Of a DNA stretch of 64,000 nt, positions 38,051-48,238 are shown in pieces. Each line of letters opens with the position of its first letter. Within the stretch, counting starts at the first letter, position 1. A program made the position numbers and the translations under genes. Origin of the DNA: Chamaesiphon minutus PCC 6605 (GTDB lineage Bacteria; Cyanobacteriota; Cyanobacteriia; Cyanobacteriales; Chamaesiphonaceae); the NCBI RefSeq assembly GCF_000317145.1, contig NC_019697.1:682001-746000 (forward strand). The letters run 5' to 3'. The notes under the pieces are model-generated. The model saw nothing but the letters and a program-made list of their open reading frames with translations, searched no databases and was not told where the DNA came from.

Positions 38051-38935
38051 GTGCATTATCTGGGCACGATCGAATGTGTAGTAGTACTGCCAAACACGAC
38101 AGAAATTCAGCTTCCAACAGCCATAACCAACGATGCGGCTACGGTGCAACGCGATCGGATCGGTTATGTGTTCGTTCAATTTAGTCAAGATCTTCATAGT
38201 GTCGAACTATTGGGATTTAGCGATCGAGTCGATACCGAATATATCTCGATCGATTGCCTCCAATCTTTAGATGAGTTATTAGATTTAATCGATACTGCGC
38301 GAATTAATAACTTGCAAGAATTTTTGCTTGGGATCTTAGGAAATGGTTGGCAACCGCTTGCCAATTCGATCTTATCACCCCAGCAAGAATATGCTCTGAG
38401 GAATACGATTAGTCTGCCCAAAAATACCAGCTACGACAGCATTCGCGACTTTACTGCTAGTAAAATGATTAACCTCAGAGCCAATATCGCGAATATTCCC
38501 CTCCTCCTGCCGATCGGTTTGAACGAGGAACTTGATGGACGCTTCAAAGTTCGGATTCGGTTACATGCTGCTGGTGGTATACCTTTATTACCCGCGCATC
38601 TCAAACTCACTCTCCAAAGAGAGATTCAAGAAAGCTTATTCGTTAGCTCTGGATTTATAAGTAAATGGACACAGATTTACACGCTCGAAGGGTTATCAGC
38701 ATTAAAATTAGCACATAAGGGTGCTACTGGCTACTTAAAAATCGAACAGAGAAAAGCGATACTAGAGTGGCTCAAAGTCAAGAATTATTGGAATTTAGGA
38801 GAACTAAAAGCTTATGTGGAAGAGCAGTATGAGGTTGTATTTAGCTCGGAAAATGCCACTACTCTACAGGGTTTATTCAAATCTTTATTTGTCCAAGCCA
38901 CATATCCCAATTTCTTATCTAATTTCAGTTTGTAG
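38051..38935 (+). CDS. Chimera of DUF1822 C-terminal half with IS630-type transposase N-terminus
   Basis: 294 residues from a GTG start. Residues 30-196 look like the DUF1822 family (RIGYVFVQFSQDLHSVELLGF, LQEFLLGILGNGWQPL, LPIGLNEELDGRFKVRIRLH, GIPLLPAHLKL), but its usual N-terminal part is lacking. From about residue 200, SGFISKWTQIYTLEGL to LKIEQRKAILEWLKVKNYWN and ELKAYVEEQYEVVFSS match the helix-turn-helix of IS630-family transposases. The frame then runs into unrelated sequence and stops. The gene is a fusion made by an IS630 insertion whose rest was lost. It is probably not functional. Confidence 0.65.
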   Translation: MHYLGTIECVVVLPNTTEIQLPTAITNDAATVQRDRIGYVFVQFSQDLHSVELLGFSDRVDTEYISIDCLQSLDELLDLIDTARINNLQEFLLGILGNGWQPLANSILSPQQEYALRNTISLPKNTSYDSIRDFTASKMINLRANIANIPLLLPIGLNEELDGRFKVRIRLHAAGGIPLLPAHLKLTLQREIQESLFVSSGFISKWTQIYTLEGLSALKLAHKGATGYLKIEQRKAILEWLKVKNYWNLGELKAYVEEQYEVVFSSENATTLQGLFKSLFVQATYPNFLSNFSL

Positions 38936-39021
38936 TTGTTCTTAATCTTAACTACAAACTTTTTCTCTTGTCGATAGCAACTGTTAATAAAACTCGCTCC
39001 CGCAAATTCTCTATCTAATAC

Positions 39022-39510
39022 TCAAAATTGATTTGAATTCAAACTAGCTATTATTTTATCTCCATAGTTGTAGTCATGTTCTTGACCAAAATTGATTAAA
39101 CTTCCGCTCACACTTCCACCTTCTGTATTTGTGCCTACAAATAGTTTGAACTGGTTGTATCCCAGCTTCCATAATAATTTACTTTTTAAACTTATTACCG
39201 TACTATCGATCGGCACCAGATCTGTCACTTCCTCTCTATTTCTTGCTGCTACCGCCTGATTTAACTGCTGATAGGTTTTGATAAATACTTCTATCTCTCG
39301 ATTTTTACTTGCTTGAGAAAATGTCGATATATCTAACCCATATCCGCTGTGGTTGATACGACTAAATAACGAGCGCATACTTGTCACACTTTTATCCATG
39401 ACGAATTCTAGCCAAATCTTAACAAATAGTTGCGTATTTAGAACTGGGTGGTCATCCTTCGGCAGTGGAGCTACGATCTTCTTGACAAGCTTTTTGAACT
39501 CAATTACCAG
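39022..39510 (-). pseudogene. IS4-type transposase, N-terminal fragment
   Basis: The frame from about 39510 reads EFKKLVKKIVAPLPKDDHPV, then MDKSVTSMRSLFSRINHSGYGLDIS and DLVPIDSTVISLKSKLLWK. IDSTVI holds the first catalytic Asp of the DDE triad. It stops at 39022, before the second Asp and the Glu, and no start codon is available upstream of MDKS at 39399. It is a dead fragment. Confidence 0.7.
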
Positions 39511-39666
39511 TAAATTTACTATTTTATTTCTTTAAGATAGAGGGGATAGTAAATCTTTATTTACCCTCTATTTTTATCAAGTATTTTTATCTGTCAACAC
39601 TTCTGCCTCAAACCATAGCCAAACAACTGAGTTCTTATCGGGAGATATTCTTCCGAGCAGAAGGAT

Positions 39667-40523
39667 TTGAGCATATCAGTCGATACGGGAGCGGGTGAAA
39701 ACAAGACCCTGCAAGGAATTGACGCCCAACAGGTGTACCCCCAAACAGAAGGAGTAAGTAGAAGAGCAATGCACTCAGCCGTATTTGAGGCGGGATGGAG
39801 TAGTGAAGAATTAATGACACGCCATCGACAGATAAGTAGATGGGCGTAATTAAATATAAGATATCGCGTAGCTAGGTTTCAGGCAAAATCTATTTTACAA
39901 AAAATTGCGCCTACCTACTTAGTAGGGCAACAGCATCGAGGTGTGGGGAGAGAAATCATCAGTTTAGATTGGACATTATCGCATCATGAATACGGATTAG
40001 AAATCCACGGGGTCAAACGCAGTTACGATTATGTCAATCGGTGTTCACGAACGGGAGGATTTAAGTGATGAGCAAAGATTTTGATTAACGGATGCTTTAC
40101 ATTGGGAAGCGGTGCGCGTATCTGCTGACGCAGAGGCTTCGCCAACGTCGGGTTTCCCGACGTAAAAAGCGCACCAAGACAAGTGGTCGAGTTATTCAAA
40201 CATGGAGTTATCGATGGACTATCGAGATTTTTCATGAGTTTGGTAAGCAGGTGACTGGTTTTGAGTCGGCTCAGGTTCGCAATCAGGAGGCGGTTAAACG
40301 CCACTTCTGTCTAAGTTGCATATCGCAGTCGTTACTTCAATCATTGCCTTGTAACGGTCAAAAATCCGAACGATTTATGTTTGCTCACAACCAGCAAACA
40401 GTAGGACAGCGACTTTATAGTTTGACTCGCGAAGCTTACCTCCAACTGCTGCATCTGGTGCAAGGTCTATTTGCCCAAAACCGTAGCTGTGAGCAAGTTT
40501 TGGAGGTACTGATGCCTGCTTAA
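39667..40523 (+). pseudogene. Transposase relic in three frames (IS4/IS701 type)
   Basis: Three pieces in order: 39667-39849 (EGVSRRAMHSAVFEAGWSSE), 39862-40068 in another frame (GREIISLDWTLSHHEYGLEI then GVKRSYDYVNRC), and 40092-40523 (QTWSYRWTIEIFHEFGKQVT, GFESAQVRNQEAVKRHF, CEQVLEVLMPA). LDWT holds a catalytic Asp and the IEIFHEFGK region the Glu. A stretch between pieces 2 and 3 is lost and replaced by a GCTTCGCC-type repeat. It cannot be expressed as a whole. Confidence 0.75.
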
Positions 40524-40645
40524 TCTCTTCAGTCATATCTTTCTCTGCTCGTAACTTGCCAAGTGCTGTTGCCAAATTATCCATCTTTCATACACACAGT
40601 CCGATCGGCTTCTCTCCTTGGAGAGTCGGACTTGAGCATAAATCG

Positions 40646-43600
40646 TCAACGGATTGAAGAGATTAGAACCTTACTAGCGGCTGCTTGAATCAGAGATTTG
40701 AGCGTTGTTAATAATTCTGATTCCGTGTAGGGTTTGGAGAAATAGGCAGAAGCACCTAAGTTCATCGCCAACATCCGATGTTTTTCACTGTTGCGGGAAG
40801 TGAGCATCAAGATGGGGAGATCTTCAAAATCCTGGTTCGATCGCAAGGCTTCTATCACTCCATAGCCATCTAGCCGAGGCATTTCGATGTCGCAAATTGC
40901 TGCCTGAACTACCAATCCAGCGAGGAGTTTTTCAACAGCTTCTTGTCCATCTCTAGCTTGTTCGACTTGATAGCCTTCTTTTTCTAACATCACAGCTAAA
41001 TAACGACGGACATTAATTGAGTCGTCGATGACTAAAATTGTGTTAGTTTCTGGATGGTTAGGGGTAAAAGCGTTAGAACTGGATGACTGTTCTGTTACGG
41101 GAGTTGGATTTTCTGGAGCATCAGATTTAGAAGACATCCAGCTTGCAAATTGGATCGGATCGATGAGAGGAACTACGCGACCGTCGCCTAAAATAATCGA
41201 GTTGCCGAAGCCTGGAGTTAAAGGCATGGGACTATCGATCGATCTCAAGGTAACTTCTTGTTCGCCCCAATATCGATCGATCTGAAATGCTCTTAATAAT
41301 CGATCTTCACCGACAATTAACACGGTTGGTTGGGAAATAGTTGGTCTTCCTGGTAATCCAGAAGTTCTACTATTCCTACCGAATGAAATTCCTTGCTCCA
41401 ACGCGATCAGGGGAATCTCTTGCGATTGCCAAGTGATTTTTGTACCATCGGCGGTGACTAAATCGGGTTGGAAATGGATAATTTCTTTGATCCTATCTAC
41501 CGATACTGCGAAGACGAATCCCGATCGTTCGAGTAACATCACTTTAATAATCGAAAGGGTCAACGGTACGCGGATAATAAAAGTAGTACCGATTCCAGGT
41601 TGAGTTTCGATCCGAATATTTCCGCGCACTTGTTCGATATTGGTACGCACGACATCCATCCCCACCCCACGCCCAGAGAGTTCGGTGAGATTGTCTGCTG
41701 TACTAAAGCCTGGTTCAAAAATGACATCTAGCAATTGAGTTTCTGGCATTTTTGCTACTTCGGTGGCGGGTAAACCCATCTGTTGGCGCCGATCTCGAAT
41801 GCGATCGAGTTTCACTCCACCGCCATCATCAGCGATCGTAATCATCGTTTCACCACTGCGCTGACTGGCAGTAAGGACGATCGATCCCTGGGTTGGTTTC
41901 CCCGCAGCCATCCGCGTGGCGGGATCTTCGATGCCATGATCGAAGGCATTTCGGAGTAGGTGCATCAGCGGATCGCTCAAGTTTTCCAGCATGGCGCGAT
42001 CGATCCCAATATTTTCACCTTGAATCGTCAGGGAGACAGATTTGCCAAACTGCACTGATAAATCGCGAATCAGGCGCGGAAACCGCTTGACGACATCGGC
42101 AAAGGGGATCGTCTGAGTGCGGGTCAGGTTGACCTGGAGGGTGCGGGTGGTTTGGTTGAGGCTGCTGACCGATCGAGTCATTTCCTGAAGACTCAGCTCG
42201 ATGTCAGCGGTTACTTCTTGCAGTTGGACGATCGTTTCAATTTGATTTTGCGAAACTAGGTGAAGCTCGTTATATCGATCCATTTCGAGAGAGTCAAATC
42301 CCTGCGTGGATGAGGTTAGGATTGGATTCGAGTTTGCTGGGGCGGTGGTGTTTTCGGTTGGGGGAATTAGCCCTTGGGTAGCCGCCATGTCATACCACTG
42401 ACGGAGTTCTTGGTTGGATGACTCTAGCAGTTTCATCCGTTTTCGCATCAATCCGGTATAGTTCTGAATTTCGGAAAGGCGGAGATCGATCGCATTCCGT
42501 TCTAAAATCAACTTGCCGAAGGCGGTATTAAATTGTTGCAGGTACTCTACAGGTACACGTACTGTTTGAGATTGACGCTTGGGAGTTGAGGCAGTTGGAA
42601 TGGGAGCGATTTCAGGGATAGCGGTTTGTCGAACTACCGGAAAATCCCCGGTGAAGTCGGTGAGAAATTCTGGAGCGTCAAAGGTGGCTAATTCGCTGAA
42701 TAATTCGAGTGGTGGTGCATCTTGCAACAAGAGAGTACCACTGTCCCCATCTGTGTCGAAGTCGGTGAGAAATTCTGGAGCGTCAAATGCCGCTAGTTCA
42801 CTGAATAATTCTAGTGGTTGAATGTCATCGCCGCTAAAAGTAAAGTCTGCTTCAGTCTGGGCATTCAGATTGGTGATTTCTGACTGCAATAGCGACAAGT
42901 CTAACGATTCTAGTCCAGAGAGGGATGGATTAAATCCTTCTTGGAGCGTCTCCACCGGAGCATCGAGTTCGAGCTGTGCAGGGACATTGCTAGATACTTC
43001 TGGGAGTCGATCGGGTATTTTGTCAAATCTTCCCAATATTACCAATGAGTGAGCTTTACGCCAAACCTTGATGGCTCTGCGAGTAAGTTCGAGAACTTGG
43101 GACTTAGACGTAGTTTGACCCTGAATTTTGATAGACTCACACAGATCGACGAATCGATCTAAACTTGCCATCCGCCCAAAGTCGCTCAATTCGTCTGCTG
43201 TCATCTGCAAATCTTGGAGCAATTCTGCTGGTGCTAAACTTTCAAATTGACGATCGAGTAAATCGAGCGATTCCTTGACTCCACTTTCAAATAATAAGAT
43301 CCCTGGATCGACATCACCCTCTTGAGACAAGAGCGCGTCTTCATCTTCAGGACGGAGATCGCCCAAATGCTGACGCAATCGATCGAAAATCGGCTGCGAT
43401 TGAGTAGCCAACCAAGTCTCATCTACTAATTGCGATCGACGGTGAAGATCGCCCACTTGACGCAAACAATCAACCCCTGCTAGTAATAGCGTTTCCACCT
43501 CGGTACTAATCGATTTGGAATGATACCGCACTCGCAGGATTTTGAAAAAGTCCTCAAGCTGGTGGGCGACGTGACTCAGCGGTGCAAATCCCATCATGCC

Positions 43601-43759
43601 TGCGCCCCCTTTGACGGAGTGAGCGGCGCGCAGAGCTGCGTCGATGGCTTGGGGATCGGGAATTGTATTGGCTAAACCGAGGACTGTAGCTTCGATGCGA
43701 TCGCAACAATCTTCTGATTCGTCCAAGAATTTGAGGGGAATTCTATTATCGTTATCCAT
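40646..43759 (-). CDS. CheA-like hybrid histidine kinase/response regulator
   Basis: 1037 residues from ATG 43759 (a TTG at 43795 is less likely). Order: Hpt domain (about 10-110, phospho-His in AAHSVKGGAGMMGF), a long acidic linker, a coiled-coil dimerisation region, HATPase (N box HLLRNAFDHGIED, G1 DDGGGV, G2 GRGVGMDVV), CheW domain, and a receiver (CDIEMPRLDGYG with acceptor Asp, and SKPY). It matches kinases of the cyanobacterial Pix/Pil/Hmp chemotaxis-like systems that control type IV pilus motility. Its partner MCP lies upstream but is truncated. The linker holds two copies of LELFSELAxFDAPEFLTDF, a tandem duplication. Confidence 0.9.
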   Translation of the reverse strand: MDNDNRIPLKFLDESEDCCDRIEATVLGLANTIPDPQAIDAALRAAHSVKGGAGMMGFAPLSHVAHQLEDFFKILRVRYHSKSISTEVETLLLAGVDCLRQVGDLHRRSQLVDETWLATQSQPIFDRLRQHLGDLRPEDEDALLSQEGDVDPGILLFESGVKESLDLLDRQFESLAPAELLQDLQMTADELSDFGRMASLDRFVDLCESIKIQGQTTSKSQVLELTRRAIKVWRKAHSLVILGRFDKIPDRLPEVSSNVPAQLELDAPVETLQEGFNPSLSGLESLDLSLLQSEITNLNAQTEADFTFSGDDIQPLELFSELAAFDAPEFLTDFDTDGDSGTLLLQDAPPLELFSELATFDAPEFLTDFTGDFPVVRQTAIPEIAPIPTASTPKRQSQTVRVPVEYLQQFNTAFGKLILERNAIDLRLSEIQNYTGLMRKRMKLLESSNQELRQWYDMAATQGLIPPTENTTAPANSNPILTSSTQGFDSLEMDRYNELHLVSQNQIETIVQLQEVTADIELSLQEMTRSVSSLNQTTRTLQVNLTRTQTIPFADVVKRFPRLIRDLSVQFGKSVSLTIQGENIGIDRAMLENLSDPLMHLLRNAFDHGIEDPATRMAAGKPTQGSIVLTASQRSGETMITIADDGGGVKLDRIRDRRQQMGLPATEVAKMPETQLLDVIFEPGFSTADNLTELSGRGVGMDVVRTNIEQVRGNIRIETQPGIGTTFIIRVPLTLSIIKVMLLERSGFVFAVSVDRIKEIIHFQPDLVTADGTKITWQSQEIPLIALEQGISFGRNSRTSGLPGRPTISQPTVLIVGEDRLLRAFQIDRYWGEQEVTLRSIDSPMPLTPGFGNSIILGDGRVVPLIDPIQFASWMSSKSDAPENPTPVTEQSSSSNAFTPNHPETNTILVIDDSINVRRYLAVMLEKEGYQVEQARDGQEAVEKLLAGLVVQAAICDIEMPRLDGYGVIEALRSNQDFEDLPILMLTSRNSEKHRMLAMNLGASAYFSKPYTESELLTTLKSLIQAAASKVLISSIR

Positions 43760-43823
43760 CACATTTATAGGGGGAAATTTGACTTGGGGTGCCAAAATTA
43801 ATATATTGAAAAGACGAAAATCC

Positions 43824-44106
43824 GTAGGGGCGAGTTTATGCTAGGGATTGCGAATGTAAAGATAACTATCGTACGAACCCGCCCTCACCCACCCGTAACA
43901 TCCAAATCATATTTTCCTTGAGTTGGAATAAAGCGAACATCAGATTGTCGGTGGGTTTTGGCTTGTTTATTGTTTGGTAAAAATTCTAAATTCTAAATAT
44001 TTTGCCGATTCTTTACAGATAATCTATCTTTGCTAATGGGGTGGGGCGGGTTTGTTTGGTATTTGTTAGTACAAAGCTGGGATAACTAGCATAAACCCGC
44101 CCCTAC
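43824..44106. repeat. MITE-like element with 21-bp terminal inverted repeats
   Basis: GTAGGGGCGAGTTTATGCTAG (43824-43844) is repeated inverted as CTAGCATAAACCCGCCCCTAC (44086-44106), with one mismatch. A second inverted pair (CGAACCCGCCCTCACCCACC near 43874, GGTGGGGCGGGTTTG near 44038) is nested inside. The interior does not code. A shorter relative with the same GGGCGGGTTTATGCTAG end is at 54294-54361. No target duplication is clear. Confidence 0.65.
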
Positions 44107-44128
44107 GAGATATCCGAATGGTTTAAAC

Positions 44129-45553
44129 CAGCAATTCCAAATTCAAAAATCTAGGAAGAGTTGGCGACCAGAGTGGAAGCCGAGCCGTAAAGCATGAAAT
44201 CAATCAAAGAAGGCCAACTCTCAAAGAGTAAATATTTGGTAAGACTGAGGATATCTTGAAAAAAGCCTTTACGAGTAACACGCTTGAGACGAATCTGTCC
44301 ATATGCAAGATCTGTTAAATGCAAAACAGTGTGAAAAAGGAATGCCAACAGGTTCAGCGTCAATAAACAAGCAGCTAAATGCTGCTGACCATGCCCAAAG
44401 TTATGCTCCAGATGATATCCCTTTGTTTTGAGCACATTATGATTTTCATTTTCGGTCTTCCAACGACATCGACCAGCCGCAGCAACCAGAGGTACGCTCT
44501 GTTCGTTTAATTCATGGCGGGTAATAAATGAATTTTCATATAATATTTCTCCATCTGATTGGCGGGTATGGATTAGTTTACACCAATTGACCTTCATTGC
44601 TGGCTGGGAGTCCCTTAGAGGAATTCCATTCACATATTGATAGCTATATAATTCGCTTGAATTGCTGTTCCACTGTTTCACTTCTAGCTTTTTCACCTCG
44701 CCAATACCATCCAAGTATTTCAACCAATCATAAACAGCAGTATGAGACGTTTCTAAACAGGTAAAGATAAAGTTCATTCCCGACGCTATCACCTGTTCAC
44801 ACATTGGTTGGTGACTGTAGAGGTCATCTCCGAGTAGAGTGATTGCTTGTCCTTGGAATTCTGGGGCATGAGTTTTGAGCCATCGTTTAGCTGCTGCCAC
44901 TTCGCAGTCCTGCTTCTGGTGACCATCTTGAGGTGTGATGAATTCCGGAGCTAAGGAAATTACTTGAGATTGCCCAGGCGCAACTATTACAGGCAAAATG
45001 GCACTGTGGAAGTAAGTTACTGTGCCATTTTTGTGGGTACGGCTCGAACAGCATTTACAGTTGAGTTTGTGCGAGTCAAAATACTGAGTTCCATCCAGCG
45101 CAACTAGTAATCCACCGAGATATTCAAACGGTTTCAAGTGACCTTCTCGTCTTAAAGACTGATAGACGTGATTGAATACTCCAAATAGTGCTGTGGCTGA
45201 AATTTCATCCAGGATATTCCGAATTTGCGGCACTGTTGGGATTTTAATCATGCCAAACAGTGTCTGAGCATTGCTTTTGCCCTGATTGCTATTCATGTGC
45301 CGCTGATGTTCTAAAAAGGATTCGCTTTGCATGAAAAACATCGAAAATGCTCCCAACACAGCATCTCTGATGGTGTATTTAGTGCCATTGCTGGCAAGGC
45401 GCGGATCTTTCATCTGAAGAATTGCTCGGTTCAGATAGACTATCAATACCCCAAAACTCAGCTTCATTGGCTCCATTCTGCTTCTCTTTTTGAAGTCTCT
45501 CTATTCTCCTGCTCACCCTACCAAGTTGTCAAAATCTGAATTTGGAATTGCTG
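44129..45553 (-). mobile_element. Complete insertion sequence at the MCP stop codon, 1425 bp
   Basis: Terminal inverted repeats CAGCAATTCCAAATTC (44129-44144 and inverted 45538-45553) are perfect over 16 bases. The flanks carry a 9-bp duplication GGTTTAAAC at 44120-44128 and 45554-45562. The insertion hit the last codons of the MCP gene; the duplication contains the stop codon, so the MCP reading frame still ends correctly. The single transposase gene is intact. Confidence 0.9.
44151..45476 (-). CDS. DDE transposase (IS4-like)
   Basis: 441 residues and apparently complete. It has an N-terminal domain (YTIRDAVLGAFSMFFMQSES), then the catalytic Asp in LVALDGTQYF, the second Asp in ITLLGDDLYSHQ, and the Glu region CRWKTENENHNVLKTKGYHL, a Y-(2)-R-(3)-E-(6)-K-like motif. 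CKCCSSRTHKNG may be a zinc site. It fills almost the whole IS, starting 77 bases from one end and stopping 22 bases from the other. A 9-bp target duplication agrees with the IS4 group. The exact subfamily needs a database search. Confidence 0.85.
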   Translation of the reverse strand: MEPMKLSFGVLIVYLNRAILQMKDPRLASNGTKYTIRDAVLGAFSMFFMQSESFLEHQRHMNSNQGKSNAQTLFGMIKIPTVPQIRNILDEISATALFGVFNHVYQSLRREGHLKPFEYLGGLLVALDGTQYFDSHKLNCKCCSSRTHKNGTVTYFHSAILPVIVAPGQSQVISLAPEFITPQDGHQKQDCEVAAAKRWLKTHAPEFQGQAITLLGDDLYSHQPMCEQVIASGMNFIFTCLETSHTAVYDWLKYLDGIGEVKKLEVKQWNSNSSELYSYQYVNGIPLRDSQPAMKVNWCKLIHTRQSDGEILYENSFITRHELNEQSVPLVAAAGRCRWKTENENHNVLKTKGYHLEHNFGHGQQHLAACLLTLNLLAFLFHTVLHLTDLAYGQIRLKRVTRKGFFQDILSLTKYLLFESWPSLIDFMLYGSASTLVANSS

Positions 45554-45556
45554 GGT

Positions 45557-46432
45557 TTAAACCTGGAACTGGGCGACTTTCTCTTCAAGTTGTTTTGCCA
45601 CTTGAGAAGTCGATTGAATCGATGCCGCCATCTGACTAGAGAAAGCAGAACGTTCTTCAGAAGATACGGTTACTTGTTGGATCGGTTGAGTTACCACTTT
45701 GGCAGTCTCCGCCTGAGAAATAGTAGCTGTAGAAATAGAACTCATCAGGATATCGATCTCCTGAGACTTTTGCAGCATTTGATTCAATTTCTGCTTAGTA
45801 GCTTCCACCAATCGAGTCCCATCAACCACTTGCGCTGTACCCAATTCCATCCCCTGAGCTACATCCTGGGTTTCTGACTGAATTGCCGCGACAATCTGGG
45901 CGATTTCGCGAGTTGCTACGGCAGATTGTTCGGCTAGTGCGCCCACTTGCTCGGCAACGACGGTAAAGCCGCGACCTTGCTCTCCAGCTCGGCTGGCTTC
46001 AACACTGGCGTTAATTGCTAGGAGGTTGGTTTTGAGCGCAATTTCTTCGATTAGGGTAACTACCTGGGAAATTTTTTGGGAAGATTCGCCCAACCGCTTC
46101 ATTTTCTTCGCAGATTCCCCGACAGTAGTACGGAGACTGAGAATACTATCTACAGTTTGAGCCATCGCATCGGTACCTTCCTGAGCCACAATATAGGCTT
46201 CCTTGGCGATCGTCGATGCTTGGTTGGCATTGGTAGCAACAGTTTGAATCGAGTTGGTCATTTGTTCGACGGAATTAAATGTACCGCGAATTTCTGCTGC
46301 TTCTGTGATTGCCTGTGCGGAAAGCTGGCGAATATCGCGTTCGTTCGATCCCAGCGAAACAGCCACTTGTCCGGTGCCTTGTTTCACTTCGATCGCAATA
46401 TCTCGAAGACTATCGATCACAGCATTAAATAA
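45557..46432 (-). pseudogene. Methyl-accepting chemotaxis protein, N-terminally truncated
   Basis: About 290 residues of the cytoplasmic signalling domain. The tip hairpin has [20 protein letters not shown] and [20 protein letters not shown], and methylation-helix repeats flank it. The C-terminus VAQFQV is normal for PilJ/PixJ-type proteins. The N-terminal sensor and HAMP region are gone: at about 46432 the MCP sequence (LFNAVIDSL) meets an IS5 fragment. A GTG at 46420 gives the longest remaining start. It belongs with the CheA kinase downstream, separated from it by an inserted IS. Confidence 0.85.
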
Positions 46433-46728
46433 GGTAGTCCATTGCGGTTTTTTTTGACTTGTTCTCGCACTTTCCCATGGAGTTGTGTCTGAATCCGTTC
46501 AAGAGAGCCATCCTCACACCAGTTTTGGTAATGCCAGAAGACTGTGGAATATGGAGGTAGATCTCTAGGTAAATCTCCCCAATTACAGCCATTCTTGAGC
46601 TGGTAAAATATACCATTGAGTAGTTCTCGCTTTGTCCATGCTAGGGGTCGAGTTTTCTTCTTCTCGGATAATAGTAATGGCTCGATCAGTTCCCACTCTT
46701 TGTCTGTCAAGTCACTTGAATATCCCAT
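46417..46728 (-). pseudogene. IS5 family transposase, N-terminal fragment
   Basis: MGYSSDLTDKEWELIEPLLL then LNGIFYQLKNGCNWGDLPRD and [20 protein letters not shown] are the DUF4096 N-terminal domain of IS5-type transposases. After about residue 93 (KVREQVKKN) the family sequence stops and the frame enters MCP DNA in another frame. The catalytic domain is missing. The fragment marks the deletion that removed the N-terminus of the MCP. Confidence 0.85.
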
Positions 46729-46956
46729 TTCTATCCTTTTTTTACTGGCATTACCTCAACTTTGTCGATTTTACCCGAGCGTCTAAAAGATCTCAAATGG
46801 GTTCTATAGAACACAGCTCTCTCAAACGGAAAATTCAATGAACAGCAATCTTATTTTCTTAACTTAGTCACGAATCGGTTCGGACGATCGCAGAAAACAA
46901 TTAAAAAACCGATCGATTTACTTCATGCCAACACTGCCCCGATCGATCGGTTCGTG

Positions 46957-47802
46957 TCAAGTACTCTCCCGAAATTGCTTGGGAGTTAGCCCGACACTTT
47001 TGCGAAACTGAGCCGAAAAATGGCTCTGATTGGCAAATCCGACTTGGTAGGCGATCTCTGCTGCTGAAAGCCGCGTTACCGACAGCAAAACTTTCGATCG
47101 CTCGATCCGCCGCTGCATAATATAACGATGGGGCGGCGCTCCAGTGGCTGTTTTAAAGGATCGGGCAAAGTGAAACTGACTCATGGGAATCGATGCCGCT
47201 AGGTTGGCGATCGTCAATTCTGCTGCTAAATTTTCTTCGATATAATCTTGCAATTGCTTGAGTTGCCATCCATCCAGTCGATCTATCTCTAGGGTCGATC
47301 GAACGATCTTTCTAGTATGGTTTCTAAGCAAATGAACCGCCAACAAATTTCGCAACGACTCCACATACAAATTACCTGCCATACCACCATTAATCACTTC
47401 TCCTTTTAACAATTGGGCGATATGTAAAATAGTGGGGTCTTGAAAAATCACGCGATGCTCGATCGCAATATTTTCAGGCAAACCATTGTCGGTAGCGAGC
47501 TGCTGCAATACAGCGGGATCGAGATGCAAATTGACATATTCACTCGGTTTGGCTCGCCGATGCCAAACAAACTGGCGATCGCCATATACAAAGACGCTGC
47601 CCGCAGGTAAATTAGTATCTTGGCACTTGCCATCTACCGACCAAGTGACGCGATCTTGAGGCGTAAAGGCAACACTTAGCCCATTTGGAGGCATCGCAAA
47701 ATCAAATTCGCCCACAGCTTCCAATCGACCATATTCGATCGCCAACCCATCCCACTCATTTTTTAAAACGATCGCGGCTGGTGTGGTTTTAAGTGACAGC
47801 AT
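46957..47802 (-). CDS. AraC family transcriptional regulator
   Basis: 281 residues. The N-terminal half (about 1-170) is a cupin-like sensor of the type seen in AraC regulators of unknown ligand. The C-terminal half carries two helix-turn-helix motifs: LTIANLAASIPMSQFHFARS followed by FKTATGAPPHRYIMQRRIER, and LSAAEIAYQVGFANQSHFSA followed by QFRKSVGLTPKQFR. The family signature is complete. No target gene is clear; it reads away from its upstream neighbour. Confidence 0.92.
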   Translation of the reverse strand: MLSLKTTPAAIVLKNEWDGLAIEYGRLEAVGEFDFAMPPNGLSVAFTPQDRVTWSVDGKCQDTNLPAGSVFVYGDRQFVWHRRAKPSEYVNLHLDPAVLQQLATDNGLPENIAIEHRVIFQDPTILHIAQLLKGEVINGGMAGNLYVESLRNLLAVHLLRNHTRKIVRSTLEIDRLDGWQLKQLQDYIEENLAAELTIANLAASIPMSQFHFARSFKTATGAPPHRYIMQRRIERSKVLLSVTRLSAAEIAYQVGFANQSHFSAQFRKSVGLTPKQFREST

Positions 47803-47959
47803 CGTAAGTTAGGGATGGGAAGGTTTGTGCCGATCCGAGCTAACCTTCATCATAATCGATCTGCCGAATTGGATTTAAGCTGTAGGTCGATCGATCTCAA
47901 TTTCACGATTGCTCTTTCAATATTCATGACAGCCCAATTAACCCTCAACAATTGTTTAA

Positions 47960-48233
<274 letters not shown>

Positions 48234-48238
48234 GGCTA

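Noticed and set aside
37911-38117. 68-codon minus-strand frame upstream of the DUF1822 chimera
   Set aside because: Overlaps the start of the chimera on the other strand; no recognisable domain, no ribosome binding site.
40375-40584. 69-codon minus-strand frame starting MDNLATALGKLRAEKD
   Set aside because: Its first 25 residues look protein-like but the rest is antisense to the transposase relic. May be the stub of a gene cut by the IS; too little to call.
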